5,261 bases of DNA from an uncultured Hyphomonadaceae bacterium (GTDB lineage Bacteria > Pseudomonadota > Alphaproteobacteria > Caulobacterales > Hyphomonadaceae): contig CALMWO010000034.1 of assembly GCA_937873805.1 (NCBI GenBank), positions 1 to 5,261 on the forward strand, written 5' to 3'. Below are positions 1 to 5,009 of the stretch, one piece after another (within the stretch, counting starts at the first letter, position 1; each line of letters starts with the position of its first letter). Made by a program: the position numbers and the translations under genes. The notes beneath the pieces are model-generated. The model was not told the DNA's origin, searched no databases, and saw nothing but the letters and a program-made list of their open reading frames with translations.

Positions 1-189
1 CGCCTTGCCCCCGCGCGCAACCAGAACATCTCAGGCGTCGGCCTCGGCCTGACGATTGCGCGCGACACGGCAAGAGCCCATGGCGGCGATGTCACGCTGG
101 GCAAGTCGGAATTGGGCGGCTTGCGCGCCGTGATGCGCCTGCCACTGGACGCTGAGCGCCCAAAGGGCCTCAAGGACGAAGACGATTGA
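1..189 (+). CDS. Sensor histidine kinase, C-terminal fragment (EnvZ-like ATP-binding domain)
   Basis: Frame 1 is open from the window edge to a TGA at 187-189, giving 62 residues; the start lies outside the window. The peptide carries the end of a HATPase_c domain: ARNQN at about residues 5-9, the G2-type glycine box GVGLGLTIA (12-20), then HGGDVTL and GGLRAVMRLPL. This matches the end of OmpR-family kinases of the EnvZ type, which autophosphorylate a histidine and pass phosphate to a response regulator. The sensor, HAMP and HisKA parts are not visible, so the stimulus and partner cannot be named. A charged tail (KGLKDEDD) ends the protein. The gene converges on proC with only 20 nt between the two stop codons, so it is not part of that operon. 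The kinase family is secure; the EnvZ-like subtype is an inference from the C-terminal motif. Confidence 0.9.
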   Translation, partial: RLAPARNQNISGVGLGLTIARDTARAHGGDVTLGKSELGGLRAVMRLPLDAERPKGLKDEDD

Positions 190-209
190 AGCTCAAGTAG
201 CGGCAGGGG

Positions 210-1067
210 CTAACCCTTCTTCTCCGCCTCGCGCGAAAGCTCAGCCCCGCGCCGCGCCGCTGCGTCGACCGCTTTGCGCATCAGGTCGGGCATGCCGCCA
301 GCAGACATCAGCACATCGAGCGCCGCCGCCGTCGTGCCGCCGGGCGACGTGACCGCCTTGCGCAAGTCGGCCGGCGACTCTGCCGAGTTGCCCAGCAACG
401 CTCCGGCGCCCACAATCGTCTCGCGCGCCAGGGCATTCGCGGTTGCCTCGCCCAGACCAGCCGAACGACCCGCGGCAGCCAGCGCCTCAACCAGCAGGAA
501 CACGTAGGCCGGACCCGATCCCGATACGGCTGTCACCGCATCCATCTGCTCTTCGTTCAACGGCCCAATCACGAGGCCGAGCGGCTCAAGCAATTTGCCC
601 GTCGCAACACTCTCCGCATCGCCGCAAGCAGATGACAGAGCGAACGCGGTCACCCCCATGCCGATGGCGCCCGGCGTATTCGGCATCGCACGCGCGACCT
701 TCTCGCATCCGAGCGCTGACGAAATCCGCGCGATTGTCACGCCGGCCATGATCGACACGACCAGCGTCTGAGGCGACACCCACGCCTTCAACTCATCAGC
801 GACGCCGGCGAAGCCTTGCGGCTTGACCGCAAGCACGAGAATGTCCGCCGGCTCGGGCGAAGGATTGAGGACGATCAGCTTGTCTTCGGCGGCCTCGACA
901 ACATCTTCGGTCGGCGCGCGCTCAACGACTGAAAGCCGCCCCACGCCAGCCGCACCGAGATCCTGAACCCAGCCGCGAGCCATTGCCGAGCCCATGCGCC
1001 CGGCGCCGATGAGAACGGCATGCTTCAGAGGCGCGCCCTCCACGGAGGTGGATAGGCCCGAGGTCAT
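210..1067 (-). CDS. proC: Pyrroline-5-carboxylate reductase ProC
   Basis: This enzyme makes L-proline from 1-pyrroline-5-carboxylate with NAD(P)H, the last step of proline synthesis, in the cytoplasm. The 285-residue product is slightly longer than the usual 265-275 because of a short N-terminal extension. Visible motifs in order: Rossmann dinucleotide motif GAGRMGSAM (21-29), VKPQ (81-84), the family motif RAMPNTPGAIGMG (126-138), the active-site stretch AVSGSGPAY (180-188) and VTSPGGTT (239-246). The start at 1067 has a GAGG about 9 nt upstream (plus positions 1077-1080), inside the end of the preceding YbjN gene. No later ATG lies before the Rossmann motif. The ORF begins 4 nt after the YbjN stop, so translation is probably coupled. 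The TAG stop is at 210-212. No convincing terminator follows before the convergent kinase gene. The assignment is secure. Confidence 0.98.
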   Translation of the reverse strand: MTSGLSTSVEGAPLKHAVLIGAGRMGSAMARGWVQDLGAAGVGRLSVVERAPTEDVVEAAEDKLIVLNPSPEPADILVLAVKPQGFAGVADELKAWVSPQTLVVSIMAGVTIARISSALGCEKVARAMPNTPGAIGMGVTAFALSSACGDAESVATGKLLEPLGLVIGPLNEEQMDAVTAVSGSGPAYVFLLVEALAAAGRSAGLGEATANALARETIVGAGALLGNSAESPADLRKAVTSPGGTTAAALDVLMSAGGMPDLMRKAVDAAARRGAELSREAEKKG

Positions 1068-1071
1068 GAGC

Positions 1072-1575
1072 TCACGCCTCGCCGTGCGTTTCGAATACGA
1101 CCGCAGCGACAGCTTCTTCGGCGGACTTGCCAGCCCAGACCACGAAGTTGAACGCGGGCAGGAACTGGTCAGCGGCTTCCAGCGCAGCCGTCAGCACGGC
1201 GGCGATCTCGCCCGGATCCGGCGCGATGCGATCGAACATCGGAATGGTGTGACGGAACACGGCCACGCCCTCGTCGTTCCAGTAATCGAAGTGACCGAGC
1301 CACAGACGCTCGTTGATCCGGCGCAGCAGATCGGAGATCGCAGACTGCTTCGCGTTCGGCGCACGCAGATCGAGCGTCAGCGAGAAGTTGAGAGACGCAG
1401 GCTCGTCGCGCCAGGCGAACATGCCGCCGAACTCGCCCCACTTCGTCATCGACGCACAGTGGATCATGCCTTCTTCCGAACGTTCGCACGCCCAGTCCGC
1501 CGCAAGCAGGGTCTGCTCGACGACATCCATGGCGCGATCGGTGAACTCGGCGGAGATGCTGTTCAGTTGCGACAT
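1072..1575 (-). CDS. YbjN domain-containing protein
   Basis: The product has 167 residues, close to E. coli YbjN in length. It resembles the alphaproteobacterial YbjN group that lies next to proC. Recognisable stretches are the Trp/Gly-rich segment KWGEFGGMFAWRDEP (45-59), SLNFSLTLDLR (61-71) and the conserved INERLWLGHFDYW (87-99), followed by EGVAVFRH. There is no signal peptide or membrane segment, so it should be cytoplasmic. The fold is related to type III secretion chaperone-like YbjN proteins. E. coli YbjN has been linked to stress responses and motility, but no biochemical activity is established, and I do not assign one here. The start at 1575 is fixed by a strong GGAGG (plus positions 1581-1585) with a 5-nt spacer. 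The gene runs straight into proC with a 4-nt gap. The family call is good; the function is unknown. Confidence 0.88.
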   Translation of the reverse strand: MSQLNSISAEFTDRAMDVVEQTLLAADWACERSEEGMIHCASMTKWGEFGGMFAWRDEPASLNFSLTLDLRAPNAKQSAISDLLRRINERLWLGHFDYWNDEGVAVFRHTIPMFDRIAPDPGEIAAVLTAALEAADQFLPAFNFVVWAGKSAEEAVAAVVFETHGEA

Positions 1576-1593
1576 CTGGTCCTCCCAGAATCA

Positions 1594-1606
1594 CGGGCAA
1601 AGCCCG
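1594..1606 (-). promoter_or_regulatory. Short hairpin in the presumed 5' UTR of the YbjN gene
   Basis: On the minus strand this reads CGGGC-TTT-GCCCG, a perfect 5-bp GC stem with a 3-nt loop. It can be extended by one G-U pair. It ends 8 nt before the GGAGG ribosome binding site of the YbjN gene. It might protect the messenger's 5' end or influence ribosome access. The stem is short and could occur by chance in GC-rich DNA, so a role is inferred only. Confidence 0.35.
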
Positions 1607-1615
1607 CTTCGATTG

Positions 1616-1633
1616 AAACGCTATAGAGCGTTT
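1616..1633. repeat. Inverted repeat AAACGCT-N4-AGCGTTT
   Basis: The plus strand reads AAACGCT, a 4-nt spacer ATAG, then AGCGTTT: a perfect dyad with 7-bp arms. It lies 40 nt upstream of the YbjN start and overlaps the -10 element of the weak minus-strand promoter candidate. That position would suit an operator. It could also form an RNA hairpin after ubiK, but only three T residues follow on the minus strand, so a terminator is unlikely. Confidence 0.45.
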
Positions 1634-1646
1634 GGGCGTCTAACAA
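1620..1646 (-). promoter_or_regulatory. Weak promoter candidate for YbjN-proC
   Basis: On the minus strand, TTGTTA (plus positions 1641-1646) could be a -35 box and TATAGC (1620-1625) a -10 box, each matching the consensus at four of six positions. The 15-nt spacer is shorter than ideal. The start of transcription would fall near 1613, leaving a leader of roughly 38 nt containing the small hairpin and the ribosome binding site. This is a low-confidence call by eye. Confidence 0.25.
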
Positions 1647-1684
1647 TGGCGACGTGGTTAAGGGTTTGGAGACAAGAATCGACT

Positions 1685-1957
1685 CTAGGGGCGCTTATCC
1701 GACGCATCACCACCGCCGAGCTTGGCCTCCAGTTCAGCAATGCGGCGCTCCAAAGCTTCTGCCTTTTCAAGCGCTGAGCGAGCGAGGGTCTTCATCGCCT
1801 CGAACTCCTCGCGCTTTACCAGGTCCATATCCGCGACCACCCGCTCGAAGCCCGAACGAAAAAGCGCCTTTGCCTCATCATTGGCCGCCTGAGCCATCCC
1901 GGCGGCGCCCTGCATCATGCGCGAGATATCATCCATGATCGGGTTGCGGGTCTGCAT
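1685..1957 (-). CDS. ubiK: Ubiquinone biosynthesis accessory factor UbiK (BMFP family)
   Basis: The product has 90 residues, usual for this family. UbiK proteins help the late, aerobic steps of ubiquinone synthesis by working with UbiJ and the Ubi hydroxylase/methyltransferase complex; the E. coli protein was earlier described as membrane-fusogenic. The N-terminal part (MQTRNPIMDDISRMMQGAAG) is predicted to be an amphipathic helix. After the family hallmark DLVKREEFE (45-53) the C-terminal half is a coiled coil, with heptad-like leucines in the segment of residues 56-80. There is no signal peptide. The start at 1957 is supported by GGAGG (plus positions 1964-1968) with a 6-nt spacer and by the MQTRNP opening typical of alphaproteobacterial members; the Met at residue 8 lacks such a site. 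The gene is divergent from lgt, with 109 nt before the YbjN gene downstream. Confidence 0.92.
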   Translation of the reverse strand: MQTRNPIMDDISRMMQGAAGMAQAANDEAKALFRSGFERVVADMDLVKREEFEAMKTLARSALEKAEALERRIAELEAKLGGGDASDKRP

Positions 1958-2000
1958 ATGACGCCTCCAAGCGGTAGACCCCGTCGCCGGAGCCGGTATC

Positions 2001-2029
2001 TATATGGCCCAGCAAGCCGGGGATTTCAA
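2001..2029 (-). promoter_or_regulatory. Candidate sigma-70-type promoter for ubiK
   Basis: On the minus strand, TTGAAA (plus positions 2024-2029) matches the -35 consensus at five of six positions. It is followed by a 17-nt spacer and CATATA (2001-2006) as a modest -10 box. A transcription start near 1994 would give a leader of about 37 nt that includes the GGAGG site of ubiK. The -35 box lies inside the loop of the inverted repeat at 2017-2040. This is an inference from consensus matching by eye. Confidence 0.35.
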
Positions 2030-2040
2030 AGTACCCCCGG
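2017..2040. repeat. Inverted repeat in the ubiK/lgt divergent region
   Basis: CCGGGG (2017-2022) and CCCCGG (2035-2040) form a perfect 6-bp dyad around a 12-nt centre. The centre contains the smaller near-palindrome TTTCAAA (2024-2030). The element sits 21 nt before the lgt start and overlaps the candidate ubiK -35 box. It could be an operator for both divergent genes, or a hairpin in the lgt leader. Neither role is proven, and GC-rich dyads arise easily by chance. Confidence 0.35.
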
Positions 2041-2061
2041 AATGGGATACAGCGTCGCCTC

Positions 2062-2988
2062 ATGTACATCCCCCTGGAAATCCCCTTCCCGCGCATAGAT
2101 CCGGCGGCTTTCACGATTCCGCTGCCTGATATGCAGCTCGGCCCGATCCATCTCGGGCCGTTTCCGGTGCGCTGGTATGCCCTGGGCTACATTTTCGGGC
2201 TGCTCGCCGGCTGGTGGTATGCGGTCCGCATCGTCTCCACAGCTCGTCTCTGGGGTGAGGCGCCGGCAGGCCCCCTGAAGAAGCAGGATATCGACGACTT
2301 CGCTTTCTACGCGATGATCGGCATCCTGCTGGGCGGCCGTATCGGCTACATTCTTTTTTACACGATCCCCTACGAGCCCCACAAACTGACCGGCGACCCG
2401 ATGTTCATCCTGCGCATGTGGGAGGGCGGCATGTCGTTCCACGGCGGCCTGATCGGCGCGATCATCGCCGTCATCGCAACATCCTGGCTGCGCAAGATTC
2501 CGTTCATCAGCCTGGGCGACGTTGCGTGTGCGGCAGCGCCGATCGGCATCTTTCTTGTTCGCATCGCAAACTTCATCAACGGCGAACTCTTCGGCCGCCC
2601 AACCGACGCGCCATGGGCGATGCGCTTCCCCGACTACAGCTGGGCGACGCGTGAATGGGGCTCTGTCGACGGCAAGCCTCTCGTCCATCCCAGCCAGCTC
2701 TACGAAGCCGCGCTCGAAGGAGCCCTGCTGTTTGCGATCTGCTGGTTCGCGATCTGGAAACTCCGCCTGCTGCGCAAGCCCGGCATGGTCGCGGGCATAT
2801 TCCTGATCGGCTACGCCATCAGCCGCACCATCGTGGAAAACTTCCGCGAGCCCGATAACTTCACGCAAGGCATCATGCCGGAGTGGTTCACGATGGGCAT
2901 GCTGCTCTCGATCCCCATGATCCTCGGCGGCGCTTACCTCATCTGGCGCGCCAACCGCGGTCCGGGCGGCGAAGCGAAGGCTGCGTGA
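2062..2988 (+). CDS. lgt: Phosphatidylglycerol--prolipoprotein diacylglyceryl transferase Lgt
   Basis: Lgt is the inner-membrane enzyme that moves a diacylglyceryl group from phosphatidylglycerol to the lipobox cysteine of prolipoproteins, the first step of lipoprotein maturation. The 308-residue product has several hydrophobic membrane segments (for example about 37-56, 82-100, 127-147, 218-232, 242-256, 277-296). The family's conserved parts are all present: GGRIGY (91-96), HGGLIGA (127-133), the signature RIANFINGELFGR (167-179), HPSQLYEA (209-216) and GYAISRTIVENFREPD (250-265). R167 and R255 align with the essential E. coli Arg143 and Arg239. The start at 2062 has no clear Shine-Dalgarno sequence, but no in-frame ATG, GTG or TTG was found upstream in the divergent gap, and the MYIPLEIPFPRIDPAAF opening fits alphaproteobacterial relatives. 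The stop overlaps the start of the next gene. The assignment is secure. Confidence 0.98.
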   Translation: MYIPLEIPFPRIDPAAFTIPLPDMQLGPIHLGPFPVRWYALGYIFGLLAGWWYAVRIVSTARLWGEAPAGPLKKQDIDDFAFYAMIGILLGGRIGYILFYTIPYEPHKLTGDPMFILRMWEGGMSFHGGLIGAIIAVIATSWLRKIPFISLGDVACAAAPIGIFLVRIANFINGELFGRPTDAPWAMRFPDYSWATREWGSVDGKPLVHPSQLYEAALEGALLFAICWFAIWKLRLLRKPGMVAGIFLIGYAISRTIVENFREPDNFTQGIMPEWFTMGMLLSIPMILGGAYLIWRANRGPGGEAKAA

Positions 2989-4031
2989 GCGCGCTCGCGC
3001 AACGCATCATCGAGGCCATCCGCATAAACGGACCCATGCCGGTCTCGCTCTACATGCTCATGTGCCTGCACGATCCGCGTGACGGCTATTACGCCACGCG
3101 GCCCGGATTCAACCACGACTTCACCACCGCGCCTGAAACCAGCCAGGTCTTCGGCGAACTGCTCGGTCTCTGGGCTGCGCACGAATGGATGCGCCTCGGC
3201 TCACCCGAAAAATTCTGGCTCGTTGAACTCGGCCCGGGGCGCGGCGTGATGATGGCGGATCTTCTCCGCGCCGCTGACAGCGTGAAGGGGTTCACCGCCG
3301 CAGCTCAGATTGCGTTGGTGGAGGCCAGCCCCGCCCTCCGCCTGCAGCAGGCTGACGCCCTCTCCCGCCACCAGATCCGGCACTTTGACGAACTCGCCAG
3401 CGTGCCGCCCGGCCCCGCCATCATCATCGCCAACGAGTTCCTCGATTGCTTTGCGATCCGCCAGTTCGTGCGCGACGGCAATGGCTGGCGCGAACGACAG
3501 GTGGGCCTCGACGCCGCGGGCGATCTGGCCTTCGGCGTGGGCCCTCCGGCTGACTTGCCCGCTGACGTCATTCCCGTCGGCAACCATGTTGAGGTCGCGC
3601 CCGCGCTGGAAACGCTGATCACCAGCCTGGCCAGCCGCTTCCGACAGCATCCCGGCCGCGCCTTGTTCATCGACTATGGCCCCGACGATCGTTCGCCGGA
3701 TGAAACGCTCCGCTCCTACAAAGCCGGGGAGCAGGTGCATCCGCTGGGCGAGCCGGGACTCGCCGATCTCACCGCCGATGTCGACTTCCCTCGCCTGCGG
3801 CGCATCTGCGAGAGCGAAGGCCTTGCCGTACATGGACCGACCCAGCAGCGCTACTTCCTCACCCATCTGGGCGCGAAGCAACGCACGGAGGCCCTGATCC
3901 GCGCCAACCCGCAGCGCGCCGACGAAATTCGCCGGGCTGTCGAAAAACTTGTGTCGCCTGACCAGATGGGCACAAGGTTCAAGTGCATAGCGATGACGCC
4001 GCATGGCGTCGAACCGCCGCCCGGATTCTGA
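2985..4031 (+). CDS. Class I SAM-dependent methyltransferase, MidA/NDUFAF7 family
   Basis: The product has 348 residues from a GTG at 2985. This GTG overlaps the lgt TGA as GTGA, a common coupling arrangement, with GAAGG 4 nt upstream. An upstream ATG at 2883 in the same frame would add 34 residues encoded inside lgt and is not credible. The N-terminus (SALAQRIIEAIRINGPMPVSLYM) and DPRDGYY open the family domain. They are followed by DFTTAPETSQVFGELLGLW (45-63), the SAM-binding glycine motif ELGPGRG (81-87), the acidic E113, NEFLD (150-154), FIDYG (228-232) and DLTADVDF (261-268). Human NDUFAF7 and its Dictyostelium relative MidA are needed for mitochondrial complex I assembly; NDUFAF7 dimethylates an arginine of NDUFS2. 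A similar role on NADH dehydrogenase in this bacterium is an inference. The family call is secure; the substrate is unproven. Confidence 0.93.
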   Translation: MSALAQRIIEAIRINGPMPVSLYMLMCLHDPRDGYYATRPGFNHDFTTAPETSQVFGELLGLWAAHEWMRLGSPEKFWLVELGPGRGVMMADLLRAADSVKGFTAAAQIALVEASPALRLQQADALSRHQIRHFDELASVPPGPAIIIANEFLDCFAIRQFVRDGNGWRERQVGLDAAGDLAFGVGPPADLPADVIPVGNHVEVAPALETLITSLASRFRQHPGRALFIDYGPDDRSPDETLRSYKAGEQVHPLGEPGLADLTADVDFPRLRRICESEGLAVHGPTQQRYFLTHLGAKQRTEALIRANPQRADEIRRAVEKLVSPDQMGTRFKCIAMTPHGVEPPPGF

Positions 4032-4820
4032 ATGACAGACACTCGCCCGCCCTACGAGGAAGCTCCCGCGATCAAGCGCTTCTCGATGCATGTGCGCCAT
4101 GGCTTTTTCGGCCGTCGTGGCGGCGTCTCGCACGGCGTGTACAAATCTCTTAATTGCGGACCCGGCTCAGGTGATGAGCCCGAAAAGGTTCTCGAGAACC
4201 GCCGCCGCGTTTGCCTTGCGCTCGGCGCCTCGCCCGACAATCTTGCCGCGCCTCGCCAGATCCATTCGGCGAAGGCCGTGATCACAGACAGGGCTTTCCC
4301 ACCGAACGAACGCCCGGAATGCGATGCGCTCGTCACGAAACGCCCCGGCCTGCTGCTGGGTGTTCTCGCGGCCGACTGCGCGCCCATCGTTCTGTGCGAT
4401 CCTCACAACGGCGTCATTGCCGCGATCCACGCTGGTTGGCGCGGCGCCGTGGGCGGCGTGATCGAAAGCGCGGTCGAGGCGATGATCCAGCTCGGCGCGG
4501 ATCCCGGGAAAACCGCCGCAGGCGTTGGTCCCTGTCTGTCACAATCCTCGTTCGAGGTCGGCCCCGATCTCGCCGACGCTGTTCTCGACGCCACCCCGTG
4601 GGCGGAAACACTGTTTGAGGCGGGTGAAGGCGACCGGCAGTTCTTCGATCTGAAGCGCTACTGCCTCGGCCGGCTTGGGCGCATGGGCGTCGCGCACATG
4701 GACGCGCTCACCGATGACACGCTCACACAGCCCGATCTTTATTTTTCACACCGTGCTTCGGTTAAGGCCGGCGATCGCGACTGCGGGCGAAACATGACCG
4801 GAATCATGCTCATAGCGTGA
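4032..4820 (+). CDS. pgeF: Peptidoglycan editing factor PgeF (YfiH/DUF152 family)
   Basis: The 262-residue product is a normal length for this family, often mislabelled polyphenol oxidase or laccase. In E. coli, PgeF removes muropeptide precursors with L-Ser wrongly placed instead of L-Ala, so it acts as a cytoplasmic quality-control enzyme for cell-wall synthesis; family members have also been reported to act on purine nucleosides. Motifs seen: RHGFFGRRGGVSHGVY (22-37), SLNCG (39-43), RQIHS with H78, ADCAPIVLCDP with C116, HAGWRGA with H133, GVGPCLSQSSFEVG (164-177), FFDLKRY (204-210) and the C-terminal YFSHRAS and CGRNMTGIML. H78, C116 and H133 are the expected metal-binding set. The ATG follows the methyltransferase TGA with no gap, so translation is likely coupled; no strong separate ribosome binding site stands out. 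Lgt and PgeF in one operon suggests an envelope-maintenance theme. Confidence 0.95.
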   Translation: MTDTRPPYEEAPAIKRFSMHVRHGFFGRRGGVSHGVYKSLNCGPGSGDEPEKVLENRRRVCLALGASPDNLAAPRQIHSAKAVITDRAFPPNERPECDALVTKRPGLLLGVLAADCAPIVLCDPHNGVIAAIHAGWRGAVGGVIESAVEAMIQLGADPGKTAAGVGPCLSQSSFEVGPDLADAVLDATPWAETLFEAGEGDRQFFDLKRYCLGRLGRMGVAHMDALTDDTLTQPDLYFSHRASVKAGDRDCGRNMTGIMLIA

Positions 4821-4960
4821 GCCACGCGGGCGGATTGGCGTCACAGGACCTGCGGCATTTGCGCAACGTCTCATCGCGGCACAATTCATCCATGAAAATC
4901 AGCATGTCTCGCGATTGCCCGCGCTTCGATTCTGCGACAGAAGCGTGACGCCGAGGGAGC

Positions 4961-4986
4961 CCCCTGCAACCAGAACGGTTCAGGGG
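4961..4986 (+). promoter_or_regulatory. 10-bp hairpin in the prs leader
   Basis: CCCCTG (4961-4966) pairs with CAGGGG (4981-4986), and AACC (4968-4971) pairs with GGTT (4977-4980). Together they make a 10-bp stem with a single bulged C at 4967 and a 5-nt loop AGAAC. It ends 9 nt before GGGAG, the prs ribosome binding site. No T run follows, so it is not a standard intrinsic terminator. It may be a leader structure affecting prs translation or messenger stability, or a factor-assisted end for the pgeF operon. The pairing is seen directly; the function is inferred. Confidence 0.5.
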
Positions 4987-4995
4987 CGGCGTAAC

Positions 4996-5000
4996 GGGAG
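4996..5000 (+). promoter_or_regulatory. Ribosome binding site of prs
   Basis: GGGAG lies 9 nt upstream of the ATG at 5010 and directly downstream of the leader hairpin. It supports this ATG as the start. The encoded N-terminus MKLISCNSNRPLADDIA also fits the usual beginning of the family. Confidence 0.6.
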
Positions 5001-5009
5001 AGCGGGCAG

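Larger units (their letters stand above)
1576..1684 (-). other. Intergenic region between ubiK and the YbjN gene
   Basis: This 109-nt gap holds no gene. It contains the YbjN gene's ribosome binding site (1581-1585), a 5-bp hairpin (1594-1606), a 7-bp dyad (1616-1633) and a weak promoter candidate. GANTC sites lie at 1588-1592 and 1676-1680, and a third at 1681-1685 overlaps the ubiK stop. The length and content suggest that the YbjN-proC pair may have its own promoter rather than relying only on readthrough from ubiK. There is no run of T residues after either dyad on the minus strand, so no classic intrinsic terminator of ubiK is visible. Confidence 0.6.
4821..5009 (+). other. Intergenic region between pgeF and prs
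   Basis: This 189-nt gap holds no convincing gene. Around the pgeF stop, GCGTG-AGC-CACGC (4815-4827) makes a 5-bp hairpin without a T run, too weak to call a terminator. A small dyad TTCAT-CC-ATGAA lies at 4885-4896. The strongest structure is the hairpin at 4961-4986, followed by the prs ribosome binding site. I could not find -35/-10 boxes that I trust, although the gap is long enough to hold a prs promoter. Confidence 0.5.

Noticed and set aside
190..209. Possible terminator between the kinase gene and proC
   Set aside because: Only a weak AGGG/CCCT pairing around the proC stop is visible, without a stable stem or T run.
994..1626. Open frame (210 codons) on the plus strand across the proC/YbjN junction
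   Set aside because: It is Arg-rich and without motifs, crosses two real minus-strand genes and their spacer, and is explained by high GC content.
2026..2868. Long open frame (280 codons) on the minus strand opposite lgt
   Set aside because: Its product is a low-complexity, charged Arg/Asp/Ala-rich sequence with no recognisable domain. It is the antisense shadow of a GC-rich coding gene whose motifs are clear on the plus strand.
2883..2984. Upstream in-frame extension of the methyltransferase gene inside lgt
   Set aside because: The extra residues are a shifted reading of the lgt C-terminal codons and do not resemble the family. The GTG at 2985 in a GTGA overlap gives the normal N-terminus.
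3201..4133. Long open frame (310 codons) on the minus strand opposite the methyltransferase gene
   Set aside because: It is antisense to a well-supported gene, with no family motif and no ribosome binding site noted. It also runs into the start of pgeF.
4815..4827. GCGTG-AGC-CACGC hairpin over the pgeF stop codon as a terminator
   Set aside because: The stem is only 5 bp, with no T run after it, so it falls short of an intrinsic terminator.
4859..4887. TTGCGC plus CAATTC as a prs promoter
   Set aside because: The spacing is 17 nt, but the -10 match is too poor to support a call.
4892..4948. 18-codon reading frame (MKISMSRDCPRFDSATEA) in the prs leader
   Set aside because: It has no ribosome binding site, no run of regulatory codons and no matching attenuator. 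A frame this short is expected by chance.
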